A program made the translations under genes and the position numbers. Under the pieces are notes generated by a model that was not told the DNA's origin, made no database searches, and was given only the letters and a program-made list of their open reading frames with translations. Positions 38,795 through 48,755 of a stretch of DNA of 64,000 nucleotides are shown one piece after another. Location of the stretch: the NCBI RefSeq assembly GCF_000518605.1, contig NZ_JADX01000005.1, positions 186,001 through 250,000 of the forward strand, in the 5' to 3' direction. The DNA comes from Shewanella fidelis ATCC BAA-318. Lineage in GTDB: Bacteria; Pseudomonadota; Gammaproteobacteria; Enterobacterales; Shewanellaceae. Numbering within the stretch: position 1 is the stretch's first letter; every line of letters begins with the position of its first letter.

Positions 38795-39697
38795 ATGAAA
38801 TTACTACCTACATTTTTGTTTTTAGTCATAGCACCAATTTCTACATTGACGTTCGCAACGAATAATTATCATGTTGAATGTGAAAGCTGTGTTAGTGAAG
38901 CAGACTTTAAACAAGCGGCAAAAGATAATGCAATACATAGACAAACCGTTTTCATTAATGTAATGAATATTAACTCTTTTGAAATCAGAAAATATAGAGT
39001 TTATAAAAACTCTAGAACGGTATGTGACCCAAATGGAAGAGAGCCTGACGGTGAAGGTGGGTTCATTCAAGATTGTTGGCTGGAAACAACTTTAGAAGCG
39101 GATAAGGTTAATCTTACTAATTCTGAAGTAAATAATTTCATTGACTTCGCATCAGCTTCAATTGAATTAAAAAAGTCAATGTTTAGGGCCACAATCGAAA
39201 TACCAAAAGAAGTAGTTGAAAATGGATACGAACTTATTGGAGCATCGTATATGGAGACAAAGGTTGTTAACCATTTTAATTCGTTACCCATAAGCAGAAC
39301 TATTCTTCATGATGCTATTTTATATCTTAGTTCTGCAACAAAATTAGCGTCGAATGGCTTAGTGTTTAACGCACCAGCTATGGTGTTTAAGTTTTCAGAT
39401 AATTCAACAGCTTATGCAGAGATTGATTTTATTGATATGAATGATAAATTGCACTATAAGTTTACTAAAGTGATTGACGCTAAAGGCAATCAAATAGACT
39501 TGCAATCAGATAATCCGTTTCCCAAAAGGTTAAATGTAGGTGGTTTATCACTAACTTCATGGCAATCACTTCACTCGGCGTTTAAAGCTTACGGGTTGGC
39601 AGTTAGAGGAGCAACAACCAAAATTGTGCCTCGTGGAACGGTAACTGTAATTGATTGTTCAGGAAGCACAGAGACTGTCTGTAAGAACCCCCAATAA
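38795..39697 (+). CDS. Secreted protein of unknown function, possible C-terminal frameshift
   Basis: A 300-residue product with a clear Sec signal (cleavage near LTFA), AAAGGAG upstream, and four or five cysteines in CESCVSEAD, TVCDPNG, DCWLE and the C-terminus. The gene is markedly AT-rich compared with its neighbours, suggesting horizontal acquisition. The frame stops just after five C residues (39688-39692). In the next frame an ORF continues for about 32 more codons to 39789 and reads as normal protein (KSGKAAYKFKTEDTYFKKLG). One extra C would fuse the two. Function unknown. Confidence 0.65.
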   Translation: MKLLPTFLFLVIAPISTLTFATNNYHVECESCVSEADFKQAAKDNAIHRQTVFINVMNINSFEIRKYRVYKNSRTVCDPNGREPDGEGGFIQDCWLETTLEADKVNLTNSEVNNFIDFASASIELKKSMFRATIEIPKEVVENGYELIGASYMETKVVNHFNSLPISRTILHDAILYLSSATKLASNGLVFNAPAMVFKFSDNSTAYAEIDFIDMNDKLHYKFTKVIDAKGNQIDLQSDNPFPKRLNVGGLSLTSWQSLHSAFKAYGLAVRGATTKIVPRGTVTVIDCSGSTETVCKNPQ

Positions 39698-39805
39698 CAA
39701 AACGATATCCGTTTAAAAGTGGTAAGGCTGCATATAAATTTAAAACTGAAGATACCTACTTTAAAAAGTTGGGTGCTCCTGGTAAGTAACTTCACAATTG
39801 AAAAA

Positions 39806-39832
39806 ATAGGGACGGTTCGGAACCGTCCCTAT
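39806..39832. repeat. Perfect 27-base palindrome, REP-like
   Basis: ATAGGGACGGTTC and GAACCGTCCCTAT form 13-bp arms around a single G. The GGGACGGTTC core resembles sequences that accompany Y1 transposases. A poly-A run precedes it, so it could also terminate minus-strand transcripts. A second small GC hairpin, CCGCC-TAC-GGCGG, follows at 39866-39878. Confidence 0.6.
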
Positions 39833-39967
39833 GTTCGTTAACCTCTTACTTCGTAGGGAACAAAACCGCCTACGGCGGAGCTAGTTTTCGGTAGTGGCAG
39901 AGATTATTTTATGGGCTGCTCGCTTCTAGCGTGGTGCTCTGTATAGATCAACTACCTGCTAAGACAT

Positions 39968-40411
39968 TTATCTATAATAAACGGATGCGATTTCAAATTT
40001 AGCTGCAACTTCTTTTATGTCATCTATCGATTTGTTGCACCAATAATTAGCTTTGGTGTTTAAAATAATCTCTCCCTTTTTATTTTCAACCATCAAGAAG
40101 ATTCGTTTACGCTTGTATATGAAGTCGATACAATTCAAGTCGTTTAAATCTATTGCGTGCTCTTCAAAAGCCAAAAAGCCCAAGTTAAAATCAATTACTA
40201 TCTTTTTAGGTGTCTTATATGCCTTTATTAGTAGATTAATTAACAGTAAAGTAAAGATGGGAGCCATCAACATTAATATAAAAGCTCTTCCAAACTGGTC
40301 TTCGAGTATAGTGTCTTGATTTAATAATAAATATGTTCCAACGATTATAAACAAAGCATTAAGTAATGCGTTTAAAAATAAGCTCAAATAATCATATTTA
40401 AAATCAATCAT
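39968..40411 (-). CDS. Small two-TM membrane protein, function unknown
   Basis: A 147-residue, AT-rich gene. Two hydrophobic segments (about 12-30 and 43-63) are followed by a cytoplasmic or periplasmic domain of about 80 residues with mixed charge. The organisation resembles small PH-like membrane proteins (for example IVIDFNLGFLAFEE followed by KRIFLMVENKKGEI). No family is recognised. It lies inside the segment bracketed by direct repeat X and has the same base composition as the secreted-protein gene next to it, so it probably arrived with it. Confidence 0.6.
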   Translation of the reverse strand: MIDFKYDYLSLFLNALLNALFIIVGTYLLLNQDTILEDQFGRAFILMLMAPIFTLLLINLLIKAYKTPKKIVIDFNLGFLAFEEHAIDLNDLNCIDFIYKRKRIFLMVENKKGEIILNTKANYWCNKSIDDIKEVAAKFEIASVYYR

Positions 40412-40427
40412 AAATTACTGCTCTCAA

Positions 40428-40478
40428 AAATTTGACCGCCTAGCCACAACCTCAAATTCTGTGAAATATTCATGATGT
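40428..40478. repeat. Direct repeat X, copy 2
   Basis: The second copy of the 51-base repeat found at 37199-37249, in the same orientation. It marks the far edge of the scrap island. Confidence 0.8.
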
Positions 40479-40503
40479 TTGGGCTACCATAAGCAGCCCA
40501 AAC
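40477..40503 (-). terminator. Terminator-like hairpin after the Sel1/RCC1 lipoprotein
   Basis: GTTTGGGCT (40477-40485) and AGCCCAAAC (40495-40503) form a perfect 9-bp stem just beyond the stop codon. A T-run is lacking. Confidence 0.5.
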
Positions 40504-40532
40504 AGTGGATGGTTTCTAAATGTATTTAGGCG

Positions 40533-42848
40533 CTATTTTAGATGGGGTTGATAGCTAAAACCGCCAAAGCGTGTAGCGCCCGAGTAATAGAGTAGGGCGA
40601 CATCTCCATTTTCGTTTGTCGCCAGAATATTACCTGCTTTATCTTGGCGTAGGTTGTGCCAATTATGCTTTAAGATCTCTTTGTTGTTCTCTATCTGACG
40701 GTCGTGTTTGATATTGCTGTAATAGACAGACCAACTTGTTAGCATGCCCTCGAACTCACCGCCACGCATACCTACTATGCCAAAACCATAGCCGCCTCTT
40801 GAGAATGGGGTAGCATATGCTGATGTCACACCTTTCACCACAGGTTTGATTTTCTCCGGTGCATGTTGTGTCCAACAGTTTAGGGTATCGTCAGTGGTTA
40901 GGCCACAAACATCAATATTGTTGTATCCACCGAGTAATTGACGATATTGGCCTTCGATGTGAGTTGCTTTACCGTTGACACCCCACTGCCAAATATCGCC
41001 ACTTTTAGTTAACGCGCTAAAGCCACCTTCTAGCGCTGCTATATCAACCACACCTTGTTGCATAGCGCGATAGGGGGCGAGTAATTCTTGCCAGTTCTCG
41101 GCTTGATCTTCATGCCATTGAGCTTCTTCAATTAGGTAGCCGCCAATTTGTCTGCCTCCCCAAGTGATGACTTGGCCATTGTTGAGTAGTACCGCTGTGG
41201 CACCATTATTATGGACGACCTTGTTAACCCCATGCTCGTACATGAGTTCGAGCTCTTGATCACTAGGTTCACACCATGGTTTTGATTGATGAACCGCCAC
41301 CGTTGCCTCGCCGGACGCTCGCTGGATCACCCAGCCGCAATGGCTTGGCCAAACTTGTTCGATATTAGCTTGCAGGTATTGATCGCTGCCATCAAAAATC
41401 AGCCTATAGTCTTTAGGCAGAATAAAAGAGCCATCTTTTAACAGTTTGCCCGAGGTTAGCTTGAGTGACAGATAACGGTGTTCGGCTAACCAGCGCTTTG
41501 CTTGTTTACTGCCTTGATCCGCAGCACGTTGATACCAAATACCTGCATAAGCTAACTTTGAAAAATGAGTTTGGTAATATTGCGCCAGTTCAATTTGTGA
41601 ATCTATGTCGCCTTCAATGGCCGATTCTTTTAACCAGAATAGGTAGTTGTCTTCATCCGCTACAGATTTGGCTTGCTTTGCCATCCACACTGAAGCCTCG
41701 ATGCTGCCCATTTCTGCTGCCATTTTGATAAGGCGTACACGTTCATTTTTCTCGAGTTTAGCCGCAGAATAGTGAGTGAACATTGCATCAGGATGACCAC
41801 TGACAGCTGCACGCTGCAGATAAGCTTCAGCCTTGGCTCTATTTCTTGTAACACCTAAACCGTTGGCATACTGCTGATAAAGTTGGTAGTAAGCCTCAGC
41901 ATTCGCGCCGGCAGATTGCGCTAAAGCCAACGCTTTTCGATACTGTTTGTGCTGGAAATAATACGTTGCCAATTCAGTGCGTAAACCAGAGGCTAATGCA
42001 GAGTCAGAACTAATGAGCTGCTCGTACAGTGATACACCTTCAGCTTGCTGGTTTGGCTCGTTTGCAGCTAACAAAAGTTCGCCCAGATACTGTTTGCTGT
42101 TCGGTACGCCAATTTCGGCTGCCTGTCGATAGTAGCCTATAGCCTTAGCTTGATCTTTTGCGACATGCCAGCCGTTTTCGTAAGCAATCGCAGCCCCAAG
42201 CAGCGCGTAAGGATTTTGAGCATTGGCATTGGGTAAAAGAATCTTTTCAACGCAGGTTTTATCCATGCGGTAATTGAATGTTGAAAGGCAATACCAAGCT
42301 TTAAAATCAACATGATCTTCTGGGATGTAGAGTATCGATGTTTTAGGAATAAATGGTATTTGCAGATCATCATTGCCATCTAAAAATAGGTTGGCAACTT
42401 GAGTTTGAGCCCACTCATTATTCAAGTTCGCCGCCTTGCGAAGATAATGATAGCCTTTGATTTTATCTGCATTAGGTAGCCCACCGGTTAAGTGTTGATT
42501 AGCTACGTAGGCCATAGATTCTGCAGAGAGGTAACCTTCCTCAAACGCTTGCTCATACAGAGGCAAGACTTGTGTCTTATCTTGTTGGCTAGCTTCAGTG
42601 TTGTTGTACAGATTAGCAAGGCTTGCCGTTGCCCAAGGGCTTCGAGATTCAGACTCTTCGAGTTGTTTTTTTAGGGTTTGTGTTTGCTGCTCAGTTGGAG
42701 TGTCGATTTGGCGATACTCTTTGATCTCATCATCGAGTGCCTGTTCAGGGGATACCTGTATGGCGCAACCAGAGAATGTCATTAAAGCGGCCGTTATCGT
42801 AAGGGGAAGTGGGCTGCGCTTAAAATAAAGTAGGGAGAATAACTGCAT
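40533..42848 (-). CDS. Large Sel1-repeat lipoprotein with RCC1-like C-terminus
   Basis: The start is placed at ATG 42848 (771 residues), which puts a signal peptide ending in the lipobox FSGC at the N-terminus; the open frame begins further upstream at a TTG. Residues about 60-470 contain many Sel1-like helical pairs (for example YHYLRKAANLNNEWAQ and GYYRQAAEIGVPNS). The C-terminal 250 residues resemble RCC1-type beta-propeller blades (VLLNNGQVITWGG, ALTKSGDIWQWG). Both are protein-interaction scaffolds, so an envelope adaptor role is inferred. It is monocistronic, divergent from the Fur-regulated operon, and not obviously part of it. Confidence 0.8.
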   Translation of the reverse strand: MQLFSLLYFKRSPLPLTITAALMTFSGCAIQVSPEQALDDEIKEYRQIDTPTEQQTQTLKKQLEESESRSPWATASLANLYNNTEASQQDKTQVLPLYEQAFEEGYLSAESMAYVANQHLTGGLPNADKIKGYHYLRKAANLNNEWAQTQVANLFLDGNDDLQIPFIPKTSILYIPEDHVDFKAWYCLSTFNYRMDKTCVEKILLPNANAQNPYALLGAAIAYENGWHVAKDQAKAIGYYRQAAEIGVPNSKQYLGELLLAANEPNQQAEGVSLYEQLISSDSALASGLRTELATYYFQHKQYRKALALAQSAGANAEAYYQLYQQYANGLGVTRNRAKAEAYLQRAAVSGHPDAMFTHYSAAKLEKNERVRLIKMAAEMGSIEASVWMAKQAKSVADEDNYLFWLKESAIEGDIDSQIELAQYYQTHFSKLAYAGIWYQRAADQGSKQAKRWLAEHRYLSLKLTSGKLLKDGSFILPKDYRLIFDGSDQYLQANIEQVWPSHCGWVIQRASGEATVAVHQSKPWCEPSDQELELMYEHGVNKVVHNNGATAVLLNNGQVITWGGRQIGGYLIEEAQWHEDQAENWQELLAPYRAMQQGVVDIAALEGGFSALTKSGDIWQWGVNGKATHIEGQYRQLLGGYNNIDVCGLTTDDTLNCWTQHAPEKIKPVVKGVTSAYATPFSRGGYGFGIVGMRGGEFEGMLTSWSVYYSNIKHDRQIENNKEILKHNWHNLRQDKAGNILATNENGDVALLYYSGATRFGGFSYQPHLK

Positions 42849-43418
42849 TGCTATGTTCTCTGTTGCTTGGTTTTTAGTTGTATTGTTGGGTGTTAACGGC
42901 ATTTCAATGTTGCAACTAACATTCTTATCCAACGGCTTTAAATGAGCTATTGCCCTTGGAGTGGTCTTTTATGGGAAAAGCTAGAGTCGATTATGAAATG
43001 TTATTAATTATATTGAGCTTTTATCGCGAATAGTAACACAATGAATATCTACAAAAACCGCTTGTTTCATCTGCTGTGCAAATTAACGGATTAATAACGT
43101 TGTTATGAGTTAACTGTCTACAAAGTAAACGAGTTGGCCTGCTAAATGTTTCATTTCTACTAATCTCAATTTATAGCTGTTGTTTTGGCGCTAATGTGTA
43201 AGCCTGCTGATTTCGTATGCAATTTAAATATTGTAAAAGAACTTAATAGGCATTTTCGTATCATCACAGGTGTTATTTATTTGTTATTTTCGATTAAGAA
43301 ACAGATAAAGAATATGCAATTGATCACAAAAATGATAATCATTCTCATTTAGATCTTTATTTGTGTTTATGGGTAATCCAGAATCCAGCCACTAAATTTT
43401 TGAGTAGGTAGATTAAGG
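42849..43418. other. Divergent intergenic region with Fur box
   Basis: A 570-base AT-rich gap between the Sel1/RCC1 lipoprotein and the receptor operon. The Fur box at 43329-43347 is the only specific element I can support. It lies about 70-90 bases before the receptor start codon, where it could overlap the operon promoter. Confidence 0.55.
43329..43347 (+). promoter_or_regulatory. Fur box
   Basis: AAAAATGATAATCATTCTC matches the 19-bp Fur consensus GATAATGATAATCATTATC at 16 positions, including the entire ATGATAATCAT core. It implies iron repression of the receptor operon downstream. Confidence 0.88.
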
Positions 43419-45860
43419 ATGAATACGCAAAGCAAGCTTCGCCCTAAAATGTTGGCAGTAAGTATATTTATTGCTCTTTCGGGGGGGAATGTTTCAGCAG
43501 GCGAGGCTGTACCACAATTAGCTGAAACCCAAGCAGTACATAATGACTCAGATACAAACATCAGCATTGAACGTACTGAAATTACTAATACTCCAGTAGG
43601 GAATACCGACTTATCTTCGTTACTCGCTCGTGAATCGAGTGTTGGCGTTGATACCGGTTTATCCGGCATGCGTGGTGGTGATTTAACGCCAGAACAGATA
43701 TCTATTGCTGGTGCCAGACCTCATCAAACTCAATACATGATTGGTGGTGTGAGCACTAATAACATCACTACCGCAGCTTCAAATAAAGGTAATTCAGGTA
43801 CGCTGAGCAGTGGTCATCCCTCAGGCTATTATGTTGATACAGCTTTGATGGAAGAAGTTGAGGTGTTGGATAAAAACATTAACCCTGAGTACGGCGGTTT
43901 TACGGGGGGCGTGGTTAATGTTGAACTACGTAAAGCAAAAGACGAATTTCAAGCTGAATACCAGTACCGAATGACTGATAGCGACTGGAATGCAGAACCT
44001 GAAACTTCTGCGAAAGATAAAGGCTTTGCTGATGGCAGCTTTGGCGATGGTCGTTATCAGCCAAATTATCAAAAACGTTTTCACACTTTGCACGTGAGTG
44101 GCGCGATTACAGAAAATCAAAAACTCGCTGTGAACTATAGTCGTAAAGATTCAGAGATCCCACTGAGCAATAATGGCGTGACCAGTGATTATGGTCAGTC
44201 GATTGATAATCTATTTGTCACCCATGAACTGGATTTAGGTCAATGGCAATTACAGTCTGACCTTCGTTATTCAAAATTTGTCAGTAAAGACTTTTTGAAT
44301 GACTCGGTAAATCAGGATGCAGCTCAAGCCAATAGTGATTCCAGTAACGAGCATTTGGGCTTAGGCGGAACGATTAAGTTATCGGGGAATTTTCAATCGG
44401 GCACTTGGCAAACAACATTCGCTTATGACCAACTAGAAGATAACCGCCAATCTGAAGCAGACTATTTTCGTACTAACATTGTGATGCCAGTTGATGGTGC
44501 AATGCTGCGCGAGAATACCGGTGGCTATGGTGATTTAAGTCAGGTGCAAGATACTTGGCAAGTAAAATCATTATTTGAATTTACGCCTATGTATATAGGT
44601 AATAGCCGTCATCAGTTGATGATGGGAGCTGAGTTCATTAGTCAAAATGCTAAGCAAGAGCGCCACAGTGATTTTAGCGCTTTCAATTATATGGATGTAA
44701 GGGGGAAAAAGTCGATATCCAACTGGTCTCATTATCAGAAAGGTACAGTGGAAGTCGATAGCCAGCGTTATGCACTGTTCGCCAATAACCAAATGACTTG
44801 GGATCAATTGACTTTAAACCTCGGTGCTCGTGCAGAACAACTCGCTCAGTTTGATAAGACGGTATTTGCTCCCCGACTTAATGTTAGTTGGGATTTTGAC
44901 CAAGAGCAGATGAACCGCTTAACGCTTGGAGTAAACCGTTACTACTCAAATGATCAATTAGGCTGGGAACTGCGTCAAGCTGCGAAATCTTTAGAGACTA
45001 AATACAGCGTATGTATGCCTATTAATGGGGATTACAGCAGTAATAGCCTTGCTGATTATAGCTGTACTGCCCGCCCTCCAGTGGCTGCTGTCGAGCTTAA
45101 CACTGCGGATGTGCCTTACTCTGATGAATTGAGCCTTAATTGGCAGTACGAAGTAGCAGGTTTAAGCATTAATCCTAGCTATATGTTACGTCAGCAAAAG
45201 GCTGGTTTATCTATCTCAGGTGATGAAGTGCTTAACAATGTAGAAAGTGAAAGCCAAATATTCGCCTTAAATATCCATAACACTCAGGCATGGCAAGCAG
45301 TAGGCGCAAGGTTAGATGCTTTCTTAAATGTCACTTATGAGAATCGCTCAGGAAGTGGAAACTTATCGGCTAACTATGATGATGTGAATGACTTGAACTC
45401 AGGTTATGAAAACACTTGGGTTATGTTTGATGGTCAGCTTATGCGTAGCAATGATATGGATACCTCAGGCTTTAGTTCTCCATGGGAAGCACGTTTAGGG
45501 ACGACCATGACCTGGGAAAGTTGGGGGGTAACTTGGAGTAACTTGATTAACTTTGAAGATGGTCGAAATTTGACGCAATTCATGGGAATGGAACAGGCCA
45601 ATATAGACGGCGAAATCATTAATGTTAAAGCGATTGATACCGCGAAGATGGAATCGTTAATCACTTGGGATACTAGCGTTCGCTGGAGTCCAGAGGCTTT
45701 AATTCAACATCATGCAAGTGTTGAGTTAAGCGTAACTAACTTACTTGATAGTCATGCTGAAATCACCAGTTATGGTACCAATGTTAATGGCAAAGATAAT
45801 ACCAGTAGCTATTACAACAAAGGCCGTGAAGTCTGGCTAGCACTCACCTTGAAATATTAA
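43419..45860 (+). CDS. TonB-dependent outer-membrane receptor (FusA/YddB-like by context)
   Basis: An 813-residue protein with a signal peptide (cleavage near VSAG), an N-terminal plug domain and a barrel ending in an aromatic residue (LALTLKY), as expected for an outer-membrane beta-barrel. Plug motifs are SLLARESSVGVDTG and VEVLDKNINPEYGGFTGG, the latter the conserved plug end. There is no N-terminal signalling (STN) domain. It is first in a Fur-box operon with an M16 protease, an SbmA/YddA-like ABC protein and a complete TonB2-type system. That is the FusA/YddB arrangement, so import of an iron-containing protein or peptide is inferred; a siderophore receptor is the alternative. Confidence 0.9.
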   Translation: MNTQSKLRPKMLAVSIFIALSGGNVSAGEAVPQLAETQAVHNDSDTNISIERTEITNTPVGNTDLSSLLARESSVGVDTGLSGMRGGDLTPEQISIAGARPHQTQYMIGGVSTNNITTAASNKGNSGTLSSGHPSGYYVDTALMEEVEVLDKNINPEYGGFTGGVVNVELRKAKDEFQAEYQYRMTDSDWNAEPETSAKDKGFADGSFGDGRYQPNYQKRFHTLHVSGAITENQKLAVNYSRKDSEIPLSNNGVTSDYGQSIDNLFVTHELDLGQWQLQSDLRYSKFVSKDFLNDSVNQDAAQANSDSSNEHLGLGGTIKLSGNFQSGTWQTTFAYDQLEDNRQSEADYFRTNIVMPVDGAMLRENTGGYGDLSQVQDTWQVKSLFEFTPMYIGNSRHQLMMGAEFISQNAKQERHSDFSAFNYMDVRGKKSISNWSHYQKGTVEVDSQRYALFANNQMTWDQLTLNLGARAEQLAQFDKTVFAPRLNVSWDFDQEQMNRLTLGVNRYYSNDQLGWELRQAAKSLETKYSVCMPINGDYSSNSLADYSCTARPPVAAVELNTADVPYSDELSLNWQYEVAGLSINPSYMLRQQKAGLSISGDEVLNNVESESQIFALNIHNTQAWQAVGARLDAFLNVTYENRSGSGNLSANYDDVNDLNSGYENTWVMFDGQLMRSNDMDTSGFSSPWEARLGTTMTWESWGVTWSNLINFEDGRNLTQFMGMEQANIDGEIINVKAIDTAKMESLITWDTSVRWSPEALIQHHASVELSVTNLLDSHAEITSYGTNVNGKDNTSSYYNKGREVWLALTLKY

Positions 45861-45872
45861 TTGTTTATTCTG

Positions 45873-45896
45873 GCGAGCCAGTTGTAACTGGCTCGC
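45873..45896 (+). other. Intercistronic hairpin, receptor/M16 junction
   Basis: GCGAGCCAGTT and AACTGGCTCGC are perfect 11-bp arms separated by two bases. No T-run follows, so it looks more like an RNA-processing or stability element than a terminator. Confidence 0.6.
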
Positions 45897-45916
45897 AATG
45901 CTTATTTGGATATTTT

Positions 45917-48733
45917 ATGAAAAAACTTTCTCTTGCTGTCATGGTTAGCTCAGTGTTACTTGGTGGCTGTGCGACAGACAATTCAGCTAATTTAATTACT
46001 ACTGGGAATAGCGCACCTCAAGTGCAAAACGTATTGGCTGAGCGTGCTGGTATTCAGCGTGGCCAGCTTGCAAATGGTATGAATTACATTGTTGCGGAAA
46101 ACGAGCAGTCTGGTGAGCGAGTATCACTACAATTAATTGTACATGCTGGCTCTCTTGATGAAGATGATGATCAACAAGGTATTGCTCATTTAGTTGAGCA
46201 TATGGCATTTAACGGTACTAAAGATTTTCCTGCTAATGAAATTATTGAGCATCAGGAGTCTTTAGGTATGGTATTTGGTCGTGATGTCAATGCCATGACA
46301 GAGTACAACACCACATCTTATTTTTTACATCTCCCCAATAATAGCGAACAAATGCTGGACGAAGCGTTTCATATGCTATCGCAACAAGCTTTTGCAATAG
46401 AGTTTAATAACGAGGAACTGGAAAAAGAGCGCCCTGTTGTTGAAGAAGAATGGCGAAGTGGTCGCCATATGATGGCGCGTTTAGGCCAAGAAAACCGTAA
46501 GATTTTACTTGCAGGCAGTCGTCATGGTGAGCGTGAACCTATTGGAGATATGGAGCTTGTTCGACACGTTGATGCGAGCCGAATAAAAGCCTTTTGGGAA
46601 ACTTGGTACCACCCAAATAATATGACCTTAGTGGTTGTTGGTAAAACTAATAAAGCCGCAGTTGAAGCTAAGCTTAATCACTACTTTGCACCAATTCCTT
46701 CAGCTGAACTACCTCAACGTAGCAGCACTAAGGTGCCGCTGTCTAAGCAATTAAAACTGGCCGTTATTGAAGATCCAGAGATCACTACAGAAGTGGTTTC
46801 GGTGAGTTTCCGTGGTGAACAGGCATCACCAAATACTTTGGGCACCTTGCAGCAAGAGTTACTTAATGATCTTGCAATGGCAATGTTCACCAAACGTATG
46901 ACAGAAAGCTACCAAGTTGAAAGTGATTATATTAGCCGCATGGTTGCAGCGTCACAACCACTGGCTACAGGTTATAACAACAATCGAATAATTGCGATAT
47001 TACAAGATAGGCACTATAGACAAGCTTATAGTGAGCTTTTTGCCAATGTTAGTGCCTTTAAGGCTCACGGTTTTAGTGAAGCAGATTTAGCTGTTGCTAA
47101 AGCCAATATTGTACAGCGTTATCGGCAAATGGCTGAAGCACAGCAAAACTCTAGCAATAGTCGTTTATTAATGGCGCTTTTTAGTCAATTGCGCACCCAT
47201 GAGCCTTTAGTTGACCCTAATGCGAAGTTTGTTGCGACCCAGCAACTAATCAATCAGTTTTCTCTAACGCAGGTTAATCAATATTTTAGCAATATGTTGT
47301 CGAGTCGAGCGCCAGTTGCGATAGTACAAGTGAACCCGGAGCATGCTGAATTACTGCCAACAGAATCTGAAGTGACGCAGCTATGGCAACATGCATTAGC
47401 TAATCCTCCTGCGGTAGACAATCAAAATAAAGCACAAAAGAGCTTATTTGATAAAGTCCCCGAGCCAGCTCGATATACTAGTTATCAACAGCATGGTGAC
47501 ACTCATGTTTGGACTTTTGCGAACGGAGCCAGCGTCTGGTTTGTGCCAAGTGATGAAACCGAAAATCAGTTAATGCTTAAATGGCAAGGTAATGGTGGTA
47601 CCGAGCATCTTGCTAAGACAGAGCAGCGTGCAGCGCAGTTATCAGCGCAAAACTTAGGGCTATTTGGTTATGGCGGCTTAACTGCTACTGAAATGAGTGC
47701 CGCGAATGCCGGTAATCAAATGCGTCAATCAGCTTTTATTACTCAAGATGAGCATATCATCTTTGGAAGTACCGATATGCATTCGTTAGAAACATGGATG
47801 CAGAACCTTAATAAGCGTATCACCGCTCCGCAAATTGATGACACTATTTGGGCATCTCGCCAGCTAATCATTGAGCGTGGGATAGATAATCGCAATGTTT
47901 CGCCAGATGGCATTTTTAATCAAGCAATCGATAATATTCGCTATAAAGATAACCCGATGACACTGCAGCTTACTAAAGAAGAGTTAAAGCACATTAGTAG
48001 TCAGGACATGCTTAATGCTTGGAAAAAGATATTTACTGGCGCAGCTGACCATCAATTAGTCGTTGTCGGTGATGCTAAACCTGAACAGGTTATTGATATG
48101 GCAGCTCGTTATATCGGGCATTTGCCTGCCGGTGAAAGTTATACCGAAATCGTTTTACCTAAGGTGACAGAAGGGCATCACCAAGTGCGAATCGAGGCTG
48201 GCAGCGAACCGGTTGCATTAACGAGTGTGCTATTTAATGTGCCTATGCCATTCAGTGATGATGCCAATAATAAAGCGGGTTTAGTCAGTCGTATTATATC
48301 AACTCGATTACGTGAACAGTTACGTGAGGCATCGGGAGGTGTATATAGCCTTCGCTTTGGTATTCGTTTAGAAAGAGAACGCCAACAAGCGAGTGGAATG
48401 TTGAGCTACAGTCATCAACCGGGGCGAGGTGATGAACTTAAACTGCAAGCTGATGAGGTGATAGCTAAAGCACTCGCTGAAGGTATAACACCGCAGGAGC
48501 TAACTCAGATAAAGCAACAGCATAAATCCGCTTTAGCACCTGAAATGATCACTGATCGTCAACGTCTTACTTGGCTCACAGACAACGCTAAGTACAACAA
48601 GTTTGAAAGTAAGCGCGATGCTTATTTGGACTGGCTAGATCAAGTGACAGTAGCAGAACTGAATGCCTTTGCTAAAGCTGTGCTCGAAAAGCCCAATACT
48701 ATCGATGCCAGACTACTTCCTGAAACCATATAA
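45917..48733 (+). CDS. M16-family zinc protease lipoprotein (FusC/PqqL-like)
   Basis: A 938-residue pitrilysin-type clamshell protease built of two tandem M16 halves. The zinc motif HLVEH lies at His91, Glu94 and His95 (inverted HxxEH), with the third ligand in the downstream ERPVVEEEWRS region. The C-terminal half lacks a second HxxEH. The leader ends in LLGGC, so it is predicted to be an envelope lipoprotein. Its length is close to E. coli PqqL and Pectobacterium FusC, which cut imported ferredoxin in the periplasm. The neighbouring receptor and YddA-like ABC gene support that role, but the substrate is inferred. Confidence 0.9.
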   Translation: MKKLSLAVMVSSVLLGGCATDNSANLITTGNSAPQVQNVLAERAGIQRGQLANGMNYIVAENEQSGERVSLQLIVHAGSLDEDDDQQGIAHLVEHMAFNGTKDFPANEIIEHQESLGMVFGRDVNAMTEYNTTSYFLHLPNNSEQMLDEAFHMLSQQAFAIEFNNEELEKERPVVEEEWRSGRHMMARLGQENRKILLAGSRHGEREPIGDMELVRHVDASRIKAFWETWYHPNNMTLVVVGKTNKAAVEAKLNHYFAPIPSAELPQRSSTKVPLSKQLKLAVIEDPEITTEVVSVSFRGEQASPNTLGTLQQELLNDLAMAMFTKRMTESYQVESDYISRMVAASQPLATGYNNNRIIAILQDRHYRQAYSELFANVSAFKAHGFSEADLAVAKANIVQRYRQMAEAQQNSSNSRLLMALFSQLRTHEPLVDPNAKFVATQQLINQFSLTQVNQYFSNMLSSRAPVAIVQVNPEHAELLPTESEVTQLWQHALANPPAVDNQNKAQKSLFDKVPEPARYTSYQQHGDTHVWTFANGASVWFVPSDETENQLMLKWQGNGGTEHLAKTEQRAAQLSAQNLGLFGYGGLTATEMSAANAGNQMRQSAFITQDEHIIFGSTDMHSLETWMQNLNKRITAPQIDDTIWASRQLIIERGIDNRNVSPDGIFNQAIDNIRYKDNPMTLQLTKEELKHISSQDMLNAWKKIFTGAADHQLVVVGDAKPEQVIDMAARYIGHLPAGESYTEIVLPKVTEGHHQVRIEAGSEPVALTSVLFNVPMPFSDDANNKAGLVSRIISTRLREQLREASGGVYSLRFGIRLERERQQASGMLSYSHQPGRGDELKLQADEVIAKALAEGITPQELTQIKQQHKSALAPEMITDRQRLTWLTDNAKYNKFESKRDAYLDWLDQVTVAELNAFAKAVLEKPNTIDARLLPETI

Positions 48734-48755
48734 GTACTCTTTAACTCGAAATTTG

